Positions 46,343 through 55,415 of a DNA stretch of 64,000 nucleotides are shown one piece after another (within the stretch, counting starts at the first letter, position 1; each line of letters starts with the position of its first letter). The notes under the pieces are model-generated. The model was not told where the DNA came from. It made no database searches and worked only from the letters and a program-made list of their open reading frames with translations. A program made the translations under genes and the position numbers. The stretch spans positions 241,501 to 305,500 of the forward strand of contig NZ_NKJI01000001.1 in NCBI RefSeq assembly GCF_002277815.1. The letters are read 5' to 3'. This DNA comes from Pseudomonas sp. ERMR1:02 (GTDB lineage Bacteria; Pseudomonadota; Gammaproteobacteria; Pseudomonadales; Pseudomonadaceae).

Positions 46343-47488
46343 ATGCGTTGGGCGACGTATTTTGCCGTGTTGGCGTCTGTCTTGAGTGTCGGCCTGGCCT
46401 TGGGTGTCAGCATGCCGCTGGTATCGTTTCGCCTGGAAAGCTGGGGTTACGGTTCGTTTGCCATCGGCGTAATGGCGGCGATGCCGGCCATTGGCGTCCT
46501 GCTGGGCGCGAAGATCTCCAGTCATCTGGCGGCACGTCTCGGTACGGCTAATCTGATGCGCCTGTGTTTGTGGGGCGGTGCCGTTTCCATCGGTTTGTTG
46601 GCGCTGTTACCCAGCTATCCGATCTGGCTGGTGCTGCGCTTGATGATCGGCGTGGTTCTGACCCTCGTCTTCATCCTCGGCGAAAGCTGGATCAATCAAT
46701 TGGTGGTCGAGGAGTGGCGTGGGCGGCTGGTGGCGCTATACGGCAGCAGTTATGCGTTGAGCCAGTTGGCCGGGCCGATCCTATTGGGCGCCCTCGGCAC
46801 CGAACACGATTACGGCTTTTGGGCTGGTGTCGGTTTGCTAGTGGTAGCACCGCTCCTGTTGTTGGGCCGTAGTGGTGCGCCCAGTAGTGAAGCTTGCAGT
46901 GTAACCCTCGGCGATTTGCTGACTTTCTGTCGCGGTTTGCCGGCGATTGCCTGGGCGGTGTCACTGTTTGCAGCATTCGAGGCGATGATCCTGACGCTGT
47001 TGCCGGTCTATTGCCTGCGCCAGGGGTTCACCACGGAAATTGCCTTGGCGATGGTGAGCACGGTGGTGGTGGGGGATGCCTTGCTGCAATTACCGATTGG
47101 CGCAATGGCGGATCGTGTGTCACGGCGCGCATTGTTCACCGGTTGCGCGATGGTCTTGCTGGTATCGAGCCTGGCGATCCCGTTGCTGATCGATACGCTG
47201 CTGATCTGGCCGCTGTGGGTGTTGTTCGGCGCCAGTGCCGGCGGTTTGTTTACCTTGTCCCTGATCCTGATCGGCGAGCGTTATCGCGACGATGCGCTGG
47301 TTCGCGCCAATGCGCACATCGCGCAGTTGTGGGGGATCGGCTGTCTGCTCGGGCCGTTGATCGCCGGTGCCGGCAGTCAGTGGATCAGCGGCCATGCGTT
47401 GCCGTTGCTGATGGCGGCGGGGGCGTTCGGTCTGGTGATTCTGGTGTCGCGACAAGGGGCGTTTGGCTCGGTTGCCGAGCCGGCCTAG
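46343..47488 (+). CDS. Major facilitator superfamily transporter
   Basis: 381 residues from ATG 46343 with a ribosome site CAGGAG. Twelve hydrophobic segments; the MFS loop GAKISSHLAARLGTANLMRL between helices 2 and 3 and the mid-protein IGAMADRVSRRALF. No substrate-specific motif recognised. It lies after kauB, as PA5311 does in P. aeruginosa, so export or uptake of an amine is possible but unproven. Its end overlaps that of the convergent phospholipase gene by four bases. Confidence 0.87.
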   Translation: MRWATYFAVLASVLSVGLALGVSMPLVSFRLESWGYGSFAIGVMAAMPAIGVLLGAKISSHLAARLGTANLMRLCLWGGAVSIGLLALLPSYPIWLVLRLMIGVVLTLVFILGESWINQLVVEEWRGRLVALYGSSYALSQLAGPILLGALGTEHDYGFWAGVGLLVVAPLLLLGRSGAPSSEACSVTLGDLLTFCRGLPAIAWAVSLFAAFEAMILTLLPVYCLRQGFTTEIALAMVSTVVVGDALLQLPIGAMADRVSRRALFTGCAMVLLVSSLAIPLLIDTLLIWPLWVLFGASAGGLFTLSLILIGERYRDDALVRANAHIAQLWGIGCLLGPLIAGAGSQWISGHALPLLMAAGAFGLVILVSRQGAFGSVAEPA

Positions 47489-49053
47489 AGCATTCGTTCC
47501 AGCCCAACCATATTGCTGAGCCAGGCATTGAAGCGTCGCCACAAGCTGCCCGGTTCTTTGGTCAAGGTATGCATTTTGCCGTCGTCTTCGGTGGTCCAGA
47601 CGACTTCGTCATTCTCCAGCCGCACCTGATAACTCAGGGGCGGCGCCATGCCCTGTAACGCCAGTTCGCGGACGCGGGCGGCGAGTTCCGGGCTGTCCAC
47701 CAGCACCCCGACTTCGGTGTTCCACAACGTCGAGCGCTGATCGAAGTTGAACGAGCCGATGAAAGACTTCTGCTGGTCGAAGATGATCGCCTTGCTGTGC
47801 AGGCTGGTATCGGAATCGCCATAGGACTTGCTGGAAAACAGGCGAGGTCCGCTGCCGCTGTTATCGCCGGGCTGGCTGCGTAGCTCGAAGAGTTGCACGC
47901 CATGCTCCAGCAATGCCTTGCGGTACGGGGCATAGCCGCCATGCACTGCCGGGACGTCCGTGGCTTCCAGTGCGTTGGTCAGCAGCCGCACCGAAACCCC
48001 GGCATCGGCGCGACCGGTCAGGTACACCAGCCCCGGCTGGCCGGGTACGAAGTAGGCTGAAACCATGATCAGCTCTTTGCTGACGCCATTGAGTTCGGGC
48101 GCCAGTTGGGTAGCCAGCAGCAACTGCGGATCGGGTTCACCCTTGGACAGTATCTTGCTCGGCGCATCCCACAGCGCCTGGTTCCAGGCCCAGATCAGCT
48201 CCTTGCGCCAGATATCCAGGCGCGGTTCGGTTTTGAAAGCCATCAGTTGCTGATAGAGCGCGTGATTCTCCTTGCGGGATTCCTCCAGGGATTCTTCCAG
48301 CCGGCTCCGGGTGTTTTCCAGGTCTTTGGCTGTCGGTGTGCTGGAGACAAACGCATCGATCGGTTTGCTCAGGGCGCTGTTCCAGTACTGGTCGAAACTG
48401 TGTCCCAACTGCTCGGCGACCGGGCCGACACCGAGTATGTCGATGTCGGTGAAGTTCAGCTTGGGTTCGGCATTGAAATACTCGTCCCCCAGGTTGCGCC
48501 CGCCGACGATGGCCATGCTGTTGTCGGCCAGCCACAACTTGTTGTGCATGCGCCGGTGCTGTTGTGAGAGGTTGAACAAGCGGCCCATGGTGCGCGTGAT
48601 GCCGGTGCTGCGACCGAGATGCAATGGGTTGAACACTCGAATCTGGATCTGCCGATGCGCTGCAAGGGTGGCGATGGTGCGGTCCAGACCGTCGCTGGTG
48701 GTGTCGTCGAGCAATATGCGCACCCGCACACCACGGTCGGCGGCTTTGAGCAGTTCCTCCACCAGCATTCGCGTGCTGATACCGTCATGGACGATGTAGT
48801 ACTGCAGATCGAGGCTGCTTTGGGCGTTGCGAATCAACTCGGCGCGAGCGGTGAAGGCCTCGGTGCTGTCGGACAGCAGGCGAAAGCCCGATTTCCCCTC
48901 ATGGGGAGCTGCCTGGGCCTGGACCGAGCGGCCGAATGGCGAGTCGCTCGCTGGCAGTGCCTGACTCGGTTCGCGCTGTACATCGTAGCTGGCGCAGCCG
49001 CCGAGGAACGAAGCAAGTAACACCAGAGCAAGCAGGGGCTGTCTGACTCTCAC
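47485..49053 (-). CDS. Phospholipase D-family lipoprotein (cardiolipin synthase-like)
   Basis: 522 residues starting with GTG. Lipobox in LLASFLGGC (Cys20). Two HKD motifs: MHNKLWLADNSMAIVGGRNL and LHSKAIIFDQQKSFIGSFNF, the arrangement of ClsC-type cardiolipin synthases and related PLD enzymes. Probably acts at the membrane on phospholipids; the exact reaction is not evident. The open frame is complete. Convergent with the MFS gene. Confidence 0.87.
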   Translation of the reverse strand: MRVRQPLLALVLLASFLGGCASYDVQREPSQALPASDSPFGRSVQAQAAPHEGKSGFRLLSDSTEAFTARAELIRNAQSSLDLQYYIVHDGISTRMLVEELLKAADRGVRVRILLDDTTSDGLDRTIATLAAHRQIQIRVFNPLHLGRSTGITRTMGRLFNLSQQHRRMHNKLWLADNSMAIVGGRNLGDEYFNAEPKLNFTDIDILGVGPVAEQLGHSFDQYWNSALSKPIDAFVSSTPTAKDLENTRSRLEESLEESRKENHALYQQLMAFKTEPRLDIWRKELIWAWNQALWDAPSKILSKGEPDPQLLLATQLAPELNGVSKELIMVSAYFVPGQPGLVYLTGRADAGVSVRLLTNALEATDVPAVHGGYAPYRKALLEHGVQLFELRSQPGDNSGSGPRLFSSKSYGDSDTSLHSKAIIFDQQKSFIGSFNFDQRSTLWNTEVGVLVDSPELAARVRELALQGMAPPLSYQVRLENDEVVWTTEDDGKMHTLTKEPGSLWRRFNAWLSNMVGLERML

Positions 49054-49113
49054 GTGGGAGCGTTCCGATTGGCGGCGGATGTTGGCATATGGACGCTGGA
49101 CTCCGCAGAAAGG

Positions 49114-50547
49114 TCAGTCGGTCAGCCCGTCGGTTTCCGCCAGCAGTTTCATGGCTGCAGCGCCGACCTTGCGCACGGCCTCTTCAATCTGTGCCGTTGG
49201 TTTGGCAGCGTAGTTCATGCGCAGGCAATTGCGGTACTTGCCCGAGGCAGAAAAGATGCTGCCGACTGCAATCTGTACGCCTTGGTCGTGCAAGGCACGA
49301 TTCAGTTTCAAGGTGTCAAAGCCTTCCGGCAATTCAACCCACAGCATGAAGCTGCCTTGCGGACGGCTGGCGCGGGTGCCGGCGGGGAAGTAGCGGGTAA
49401 CCCAATCGATCATCATGTCGCGATTGCGCTGGTATTGCGTGCGCATCCGCCGCAAATGCGGTTCGAAGTGACCGCCCTTGATAAACTCGGCGATGGCGAT
49501 CTGTGGTTGCGGTGCGGTGGAGCCGGTGCTGATGTATTTCATGTGCAGCACCCGTTCCAGATATCGACCGGGTGCGACCCAGCCAATGCGCAGTCCGGGG
49601 GCGAGAGTCTTGGAAAATGAACTGCATAACAGGACGCGGCCGTCCTCGTCGAAAGATTTGATCGTGCGCGGGCGCGGGTAAGTGTAGGAAAGCTCGCCAT
49701 ACACATCGTCCTCGATGATCGCTACGTCGAAACGTTGTGCGAGCGTCAACAACGCGCGTTTGCGCGACTCCGGCATGATATAGCCCAGCGGGTTGTTGCA
49801 GTTGGGGGTCAACTGTATGGCCTTGATTGGCCATTGCTCCAGTGCCAGTTCCAGTGCGTCCAGGCTGATCCCGGTGAGCGGGTCGGTGGGAATTTCCAGG
49901 GCTTTCATGCCCAGACCCTTGAGGGTCTGCATGGCGCCGTGAAAACTTGGCGAATCCACGGCCACGATGTCTCCCGGTTCGCAGATCGAGCGGATGCTGG
50001 TGGACAGCGCTTCGTGGCAGCCGGTCGTCACTACCAGATCGCCGGGGCTCAGTTGGCAGCCGGAATCGAGCATCAGCCGGGCGATCTGTTCGCGCAGTTC
50101 GAGGTGTCCGTGAATGTTGTCGTAATACAGGCCAGGCATGTCTTGCCGACGACTGAGTTGCGCCAGGCCGCGTAGCAAAGGTTTGAGGGTTGGGGTGGTG
50201 ATGTCCGGCATGCCGCGACCCAGTTGCACCACATCCTTGCGGGGTACCGCACGGATCAGTTCCAGCACTTGATCCCATTGCGAGATATCTACAGGCCTTT
50301 GCGCCGGGCGGCCAACCGCGGGCAGCTCCGGCAATTCCCGGCCGACCGGTACGAAATACCCGGACTTGGGTTTTGGCGTGGCCAAGCCACTGTCTTCCAG
50401 CACGCGGTAGGCCTGCTGCACCGTGCTCAGACTGACCCCGTGTTCGATGCTCAGCGCCCGCACCGACGGCAGTCGGTCTCCGGGGCGATAGAAGCCCTGT
50501 TCGATACGCGTGCCAAGCAATTCGGCGAGGTTGACGTAGAGGGTCAT
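49114..50547 (-). CDS. MocR-type GntR regulator with aminotransferase domain
   Basis: 477 residues. N-terminal GntR winged helix (GFYRPGDRLPSVRALSIEHG, LSTVQQAYRVLEDSGL) and a fold-type I aminotransferase domain with TTGCHEALS, NPLGYIMPESRK, EDDVYGEL and the PLP-Lys context CSSFSKTLAPGLRIGW. Such regulators sense PLP or amine ligands. It is divergent from a DUF1127 gene, and inverted repeats between the two suggest it controls itself and that gene. Confidence 0.93.
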   Translation of the reverse strand: MTLYVNLAELLGTRIEQGFYRPGDRLPSVRALSIEHGVSLSTVQQAYRVLEDSGLATPKPKSGYFVPVGRELPELPAVGRPAQRPVDISQWDQVLELIRAVPRKDVVQLGRGMPDITTPTLKPLLRGLAQLSRRQDMPGLYYDNIHGHLELREQIARLMLDSGCQLSPGDLVVTTGCHEALSTSIRSICEPGDIVAVDSPSFHGAMQTLKGLGMKALEIPTDPLTGISLDALELALEQWPIKAIQLTPNCNNPLGYIMPESRKRALLTLAQRFDVAIIEDDVYGELSYTYPRPRTIKSFDEDGRVLLCSSFSKTLAPGLRIGWVAPGRYLERVLHMKYISTGSTAPQPQIAIAEFIKGGHFEPHLRRMRTQYQRNRDMMIDWVTRYFPAGTRASRPQGSFMLWVELPEGFDTLKLNRALHDQGVQIAVGSIFSASGKYRNCLRMNYAAKPTAQIEEAVRKVGAAAMKLLAETDGLTD

Positions 50548-50582
50548 GGCGCAGTCTCGATAAAGGTTGGTCAGTTAACCAG

Positions 50583-50663
50583 TACAGATTGGGCAAAAAT
50601 TCAGGATTCAGAGCTTTGATCGTTGAGTCTGTATGGAAATAATACAGTTGAGTTGAATCTGTA
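50583..50663. promoter_or_regulatory. Nested inverted repeats in the MocR-DUF1127 intergenic region
   Basis: Outer pair TACAGATT (50583-50590) and AATCTGTA (50656-50663); inner pair CTGTAT (50629-50634) and ATACAG (50642-50647). All four share TACAG or its complement. A likely operator for the divergent MocR regulator. Confidence 0.5.
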
Positions 50664-50726
50664 ATGCTTTTCGCCGTCCACGCATCATGAAAGCTCTGGC
50701 TACCCAAGTAAACAGGAGCATTCAAA

Positions 50727-50972
50727 ATGAACGGCTTGAGCGATGTGCGGCTGACGTTACACAGTCAGGAACTGGAGACAGGGCAAAAGGACAATGTAAG
50801 CCATGCGCTCATGCGCAACGCGCCGTCCGGCCTGAGTCGCTGGGATCTGTTCTGGCATCGTTTGCACACGCGCAAGGCGTTGCTGGTGCTGACGCCGGCG
50901 CAGCTCAAGGATATTGGGCTGACGCATGAGCAGGCGCGGGAGGAGGGGCTTAAGCCCTTTTGGCGGATCTGA
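50727..50972 (+). CDS. DUF1127 small protein
   Basis: 81 residues from ATG 50727 with a good ribosome site (AGGAGC). The C-terminal part, TRKALLVLTPAQLKDIGLTH then EQAREEGLKPFW, is the DUF1127 motif, usually rich in Arg; here it is only moderately basic. Such small proteins have been tied to stress and RNA-related roles in other bacteria, but this one is uncharacterised. Probably controlled by the divergent MocR regulator. Confidence 0.8.
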   Translation: MNGLSDVRLTLHSQELETGQKDNVSHALMRNAPSGLSRWDLFWHRLHTRKALLVLTPAQLKDIGLTHEQAREEGLKPFWRI

Positions 50973-50994
50973 TTTTGCGTTGTTTATTAGATCC

Positions 50995-51062
50995 CTTCGC
51001 GGGCAAGCCTCGCTCCTACAGGTTGTGCGCTGACCTGTAGGAGCGAGGCTTGCCCGCGAAGG
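50995..51062. repeat. Compact REP doublet
   Basis: CTTCGCGGGCAAGCCTCGCTCC..TACAG and CTGTAGGAGCGAGGCTTGCCC..GCGAAG separated by only about 12 bases; head-on arrangement, opposite to that after pyrE. Confidence 0.9.
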
Positions 51063-51087
51063 CGTCCGTCAATACGCAATAAATCCT

Positions 51088-52401
51088 TCAGACTAATTCC
51101 TTCAGTCGATGCCACAACATCCCCAACGCCAATAGCGGCGAACGCAAATACCTGCCGCCCGGAAAGGTAATGTGCGGCACCTTCGCAAACAGATCGAACC
51201 CGCCACTCTGCTGCCCACTAATAGCCTCGGCCAACAACTTGCCCGCCAGGTGCGTAGCATTCACGCCATGACCGGAATAGGCCTGGGCGTAATACACATT
51301 CGGCTGATCCTTGAGGCGACCTATCTGCGGCAAGCGGTTGGCACCGATGCCGATCATGCCGCCCCATTGATAATCGATCTTCACCGTGTCTAATTGCGCA
51401 AAGACCTCCAGCATCTTCGGCCGCATATAAGCCGCGATGTCTTTCGGATCCCGCCCTGAGTAGTGGCAGGCTCCGCCGAACAACAAGCGGCGGTCGGCCG
51501 AAAGTCGGTAATAATCCAGTGCCACCCGTTGATCGCAGACCGCCATGTTCTGCGGCAGTAACGAGTGCGCCAGCTCTTCGCTCAAGGGCTCGGTGGCGAT
51601 GATGTAGCTGCCGGCGGGCAGCACTTTGCCGCTGAGTTCAGGATTGAGTTCATTGAGGTAGGCGTTGCAGCCCAGTACCAGCGTTTTGGCGCGGACCGTG
51701 CCTTGGGCGGCATGCACCCTGACCTCGGGGCCGTAATCGACGCGGGTGACGGCCGACTGTTCGAATAGTTTGACGCCCAGTTGCTGGGCTGCGACGGCTT
51801 CGCCGAGCGCAAGGTTCAGTGGATGCAGATGTCCTGAACCCATGTCGATCAGACCGCCAACGTAGCGGTCGGAACCCACCACGGTGTGCATTTCGTGGGA
51901 TTGCAGCAGACGGGTTTCGTAGCGGTAACCCAGGCTGCGCAGTTCTTCGGCGTCTTCGGTGAAACCTTCGAGGTCACGGGGTTTGTTGGCCAGGTCACAG
52001 TAACCCCAGGTCAGGTCGCAGGGGATCTGAAAACGCTCGACCCGCTGTCGGACGATTTCCACCGCTTCCAGCCCCATGAGTTTCATCTGACGCACGCCGT
52101 CGGCACCGATGACGTTGGCGAACTGATCGAGACCGTGGCCAACCCCGCGAATCAGCTGCCCGCCGTTTCGTCCACTGGCGCCCCAGCCGATTTTATGGGC
52201 TTCGAGCAGCACCACGCTGAAACCGCGCTCGGCCAGTTCCAGCGCCGTATTCAGCCCGGAAAAACCGCCGCCGACCACGCACACATCGGCCACAACCTCA
52301 CCTTTGAGCACCGGATAATCCGGCTGCGGCAAGCTGCTGGCCGCGTAATAAGAGGCCGTGTGTTGGTGGTTCGGGACAGGTTGCTGAGCACGGGCAGTCA
52401 T
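51088..52401 (-). CDS. FAD-dependent amine oxidase (PauB/PuuB-type)
   Basis: 437 residues from ATG 52401 (MTARAQQPVPNHQHTASYYA); the frame extends upstream without family match. DAO-type FAD site VVGGGFSGLNTALELAERG, GASGRNGGQLIRG and a C-terminal GYAQAYSGHG-like flavin contact (YYAQAYSGHGVNATHLAG). Matches the gamma-glutamylpolyamine oxidases; by position it corresponds to P. aeruginosa PA5309 (PauB4). It oxidises glutamylated putrescine or related amines, delivering aldehydes to KauB-type enzymes. Confidence 0.85.
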   Translation of the reverse strand: MTARAQQPVPNHQHTASYYAASSLPQPDYPVLKGEVVADVCVVGGGFSGLNTALELAERGFSVVLLEAHKIGWGASGRNGGQLIRGVGHGLDQFANVIGADGVRQMKLMGLEAVEIVRQRVERFQIPCDLTWGYCDLANKPRDLEGFTEDAEELRSLGYRYETRLLQSHEMHTVVGSDRYVGGLIDMGSGHLHPLNLALGEAVAAQQLGVKLFEQSAVTRVDYGPEVRVHAAQGTVRAKTLVLGCNAYLNELNPELSGKVLPAGSYIIATEPLSEELAHSLLPQNMAVCDQRVALDYYRLSADRRLLFGGACHYSGRDPKDIAAYMRPKMLEVFAQLDTVKIDYQWGGMIGIGANRLPQIGRLKDQPNVYYAQAYSGHGVNATHLAGKLLAEAISGQQSGGFDLFAKVPHITFPGGRYLRSPLLALGMLWHRLKELV

Positions 52402-52548
52402 GTGCGTGATCCTGGTTCTTGTGTTTAGAAAACTTGACGGAGCATAAGCCGGACCTTCCCGGGCGGGCAACATTGGTCGGTTGCCGCTGTCTGGATCGGG
52501 GCTTTTGCGTCAGAATTGCGCACTATTCCGATCTCGGTAACCGCTTAG

Positions 52549-52902
52549 ATGAGCTGCAACAGTCAGAAAATTCGTGCGCTGCGCCAGCAGATACCCTCGT
52601 TCGAGTGCGTGCCCGGCTGTCATGACTGCTGCGGCCCGGTGACCACCTCGCCGGAAGAAATGTCGCGGTTGCCGCGCAAGACCCGGGCGGAGCAGGAGGC
52701 GGCGATGGATGAACTCAATTGCGTTCACCTCGGGCCGAACGGCTGCACGGTGTATGACGAGCGACCGCTGATTTGCCGGCTGTTCGGCACCACCAATACC
52801 TTGCCGTGCCCCAATGGGCGGCGCCCGGTGGAGTTGATTCATCCGCGGGTAGAGAAGCAGGTGTTTGAGTACATGGCCGGCAACCGGCAGGTGTTGGTTT
52901 AA
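52549..52902 (+). CDS. YkgJ family cysteine-cluster protein
   Basis: 117 residues. Cys-rich, with the zinc/iron-chelating pattern of the YkgJ family: FECVPGCHDCC, LNCVHLGPNGCTVYDERPLICR and LPCPNG, eight or more Cys in all. Probably binds a metal or Fe-S cluster. Substrate and partner unknown. Single gene divergent from the amine oxidase. Confidence 0.85.
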   Translation: MSCNSQKIRALRQQIPSFECVPGCHDCCGPVTTSPEEMSRLPRKTRAEQEAAMDELNCVHLGPNGCTVYDERPLICRLFGTTNTLPCPNGRRPVELIHPRVEKQVFEYMAGNRQVLV

Positions 52903-52937
52903 CCAGCGGCGTTACTTCAGCAGATCCGAGTCGACTC

Positions 52938-53004
52938 AATCGCGGGCAAGCCCGCTCCCACAGGGATGGCGCAGAACCTGTGGGAGCGGGCTTGCCCGCG
53001 ATGG
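52938..53004. repeat. Compact REP doublet near dadR
   Basis: ATCGCGGGCAAGCCCGCTCCCACAG and CTGTGGGAGCGGGCTTGCCC then GCGAT, separated by about 16 bases. GTGGGAGC variant. Confidence 0.9.
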
Positions 53005-53029
53005 GGCCTGAACAGCCACCGCAAAATCT

Positions 53030-53518
53030 TCAATCCGGAATCGGCAAGCTCAAGCTTTCCTTCACCTCTTCCATCACGATATAGCTCTTGGATTCGCGCA
53101 CGTGTGGCAGCTTGAGCAGAATGTCGCCCAGCAGTTTGCGGTACGAGGCCATCTCGGATATCCGCGCTTTCACCAGATAGTCGAAATCCCCTGAGACCAA
53201 ATGGCATTCCAGCACATGGGGCAACTTCAGCACTGCGCGTCGGAACTCTTCGAAAGTATCACCGGATTTGTAGTCGAGGCTGATCTCGACGAACACCAGC
53301 AGACTACCCTTCAGGTGCTGCGGATTGAGCCGCGCGTTGTAGCCCATGATGATCCCTTCGCGCTCCAGTCGCCGAACCCGCTCGGTGCACGGCGTGGTCG
53401 AGAGCCCGACCTTTTCCCCAAGCTCTGTGAATGATATACGCCCGTCCGCTTGCAGGATCCGCAGGATGCTGCGGTCGATCTTGTCCAGCTCACGTTTGGT
53501 TTGAGTGTTGGTACGCAT
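53030..53518 (-). CDS. dadR: Lrp/AsnC family regulator DadR
   Basis: 162 residues from ATG 53518. N-terminal helix-turn-helix (LDKIDRSILRILQADGRISF, VGLSTTPCTERVRRLEREG) and a C-terminal RAM/AsnC domain (VECHLVSGDFDYLVKARI context, ending in MEEVKESLSLPI). Divergent from dadA, whose operon it activates in response to alanine in Pseudomonas. Confidence 0.93.
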   Translation of the reverse strand: MRTNTQTKRELDKIDRSILRILQADGRISFTELGEKVGLSTTPCTERVRRLEREGIIMGYNARLNPQHLKGSLLVFVEISLDYKSGDTFEEFRRAVLKLPHVLECHLVSGDFDYLVKARISEMASYRKLLGDILLKLPHVRESKSYIVMEEVKESLSLPIPD

Positions 53519-53582
53519 AGGGGATGCGCCTCCGTGAAAAGGGTTTTTGCCGAGAATTGTCGCCAAATATAGGCGCTTATAT

Positions 53583-53595
53583 AGTGAAAATCACT
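53583..53595. promoter_or_regulatory. Inverted repeat in the dadR-dadA intergenic region
   Basis: AGTGA-AAA-TCACT, five-base arms around an AT-rich centre, about 80 bases before dadA. A plausible DadR (Lrp-type) site, not verified. Confidence 0.35.
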
Positions 53596-53675
53596 GCCTA
53601 ATCTTTTTTACACTGCGCACATCTAAAGCTCTGAACTACACACGTCGGCGGTTAGCCGCGATGAGGGATATGAAA

Positions 53676-54980
53676 ATGCGCGTTATGGTCTTGGGTAGCG
53701 GCGTCATCGGTACCACCAGTGCTTATTATCTGGCGCGTGCCGGGTTTGACGTGGTGGTTGTCGACCGGCAGCCGGCTGCTGCCATGGAGACCAGTTTCGC
53801 CAACGCCGGCCAGGTGTCGCCGGGTTATGCCTCGCCGTGGGCCGCGCCAGGTGTGCCGCTCAAAGCCATCAAATGGCTGTTGCAGCGTCACGCACCGCTG
53901 GCGATCAAGGCTACTACCGATATCGATCAATACCTGTGGATGGCGCAGATGCTGCGCAACTGCACCGCCAGCCGATATGCGGTAAACAAGGAACGCATGG
54001 TCCGTCTGTCCGAGTACAGCCGAGACTGCCTCGACGAACTGCGCGCCGAAACCGGCATTGCCTACGAAGGCCGCAGCCTCGGTACGACTCAACTGTTCCG
54101 CACTCAGGCCCAGCTCGACGGCGCCGCTAAAGACATCGCCGTGCTGAAAGAGTCCGGCGTACCGTTCGAATTGCTCGACCGCGAAGGCATTGCCCGCGTT
54201 GAGCCGGCCCTGGCCAGCGTTACAGATATCCTCTCCGGTGCCCTGCGCCTGCCTAACGACCAGACCGGCGACTGCCAGATGTTCACGACCAAGCTCGCAG
54301 AAATGGCCGCGAAGCTGGGTGTGCAATTCCGTTTTGGCCAGGACATTCAGCGCCTCGACTTCGCCGGTGACCGCATCAATGGCGTGTGGATCGATGGCAA
54401 GCTGGAAACTGCTGACCGCTACGTGCTGGCACTCGGCAGCTACTCGCCGCAATTGCTCAAGCCGCTGGGCATCAAGGCGCCGGTGTACCCGCTCAAGGGT
54501 TACTCTATGACTGTGCCTATCACCAACCCGGCAATGGCCCCGACCTCGACCATTCTCGACGAGACCTACAAGGTCGCGATCACCCGTTTCGACAACCGCA
54601 TCCGCGTCGGCGGCATGGCGGAGATCGCTGGTTTTGACCTGTCGCTGAACCCGCGTCGGCGCGAAACCCTGGAGATGATCGTCAACGACCTTTATCCTCA
54701 GGGCGGCGATTTGGCCCAGGCAAGTTTCTGGACCGGCCTGCGTCCGACCACTCCCGACGGTACGCCAATCGTCGGCGCCACCCCGTTCAAGAACCTGTTC
54801 CTGAACACCGGCCACGGCACGCTCGGCTGGACTATGGCCTGTGGCTCCGGTCGCTTGCTGGCCGACCTGATGGCGAAGAAATCGCCGCAAATCAGCGCCG
54901 AAGGCCTCGATATTTCTCGTTACGGCAACAAACGACAGGAGTCTGCAAAACATGTCAATCCAGCGCCAGCTCACCAATGA
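53676..54980 (+). CDS. dadA: D-amino acid dehydrogenase small subunit
   Basis: 434 residues from ATG 53676 ([20 protein letters not shown]); an ATG two codons earlier is also possible. FAD motif [26 protein letters not shown] near 43 and the C-terminal [20 protein letters not shown]. Oxidises D-alanine to pyruvate at the inner membrane, feeding electrons to the respiratory chain. The last 29 bases overlap a RidA-family gene. Confidence 0.97.
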   Translation: MRVMVLGSGVIGTTSAYYLARAGFDVVVVDRQPAAAMETSFANAGQVSPGYASPWAAPGVPLKAIKWLLQRHAPLAIKATTDIDQYLWMAQMLRNCTASRYAVNKERMVRLSEYSRDCLDELRAETGIAYEGRSLGTTQLFRTQAQLDGAAKDIAVLKESGVPFELLDREGIARVEPALASVTDILSGALRLPNDQTGDCQMFTTKLAEMAAKLGVQFRFGQDIQRLDFAGDRINGVWIDGKLETADRYVLALGSYSPQLLKPLGIKAPVYPLKGYSMTVPITNPAMAPTSTILDETYKVAITRFDNRIRVGGMAEIAGFDLSLNPRRRETLEMIVNDLYPQGGDLAQASFWTGLRPTTPDGTPIVGATPFKNLFLNTGHGTLGWTMACGSGRLLADLMAKKSPQISAEGLDISRYGNKRQESAKHVNPAPAHQ

Positions 54981-55305
54981 GCGCATGAGTCAAATCGTCA
55001 CCCATAACGGCACGGTGTTTCTGGCCGGACAGGTTGGCGATGATATGAACGCCGGCATTGAACAGCAGACCCGTGAAACCCTCGCCAATATCGAGCGTTT
55101 GCTCGATCTGGCCGGGACCGACAAAAACCGTCTGCTGTCGGTGACGATTTACCTGAAAGACATTGATGCGCACTTCGAAGGCATGAACGCGGTATGGGAT
55201 AAGTGGCTGCCAAAAGGCGTCGCACCGGCCCGCGCCACGGTTGAAGCGAAGTTGTGCGAACCGCAAATCCTGGTCGAGCTGTCTGTTGTAGCCGCTCTGC
55301 CATAA
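54952..55305 (+). CDS. RidA-family protein of the dad operon
   Basis: 117 residues starting inside the dadA end (29 bases overlap). RidA fold with [14 protein letters not shown] and the conserved Arg in [10 protein letters not shown]. Because DadA yields 2-iminoacids, a RidA partner that hydrolyses them beside it fits chemically. Distinct from the RidA next to spoT. Confidence 0.9.
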   Translation: MSIQRQLTNERMSQIVTHNGTVFLAGQVGDDMNAGIEQQTRETLANIERLLDLAGTDKNRLLSVTIYLKDIDAHFEGMNAVWDKWLPKGVAPARATVEAKLCEPQILVELSVVAALP

Positions 55306-55415
55306 CTGCTCTGATGTAAGTAATCAGAAAGATCCCTCTCCCGGTGCTACTGGCGGTTCACGCCGTCAGCCAGTGCCGGTTTTTCTTCCAAACGACCGAC
55401 CAGAAGTCTGCCGCC

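Noticed and set aside
53652..54986. A 444-codon minus-strand frame opposite dadA
   Set aside because: dadA is clear on the plus strand; the antisense frame is a compositional shadow.
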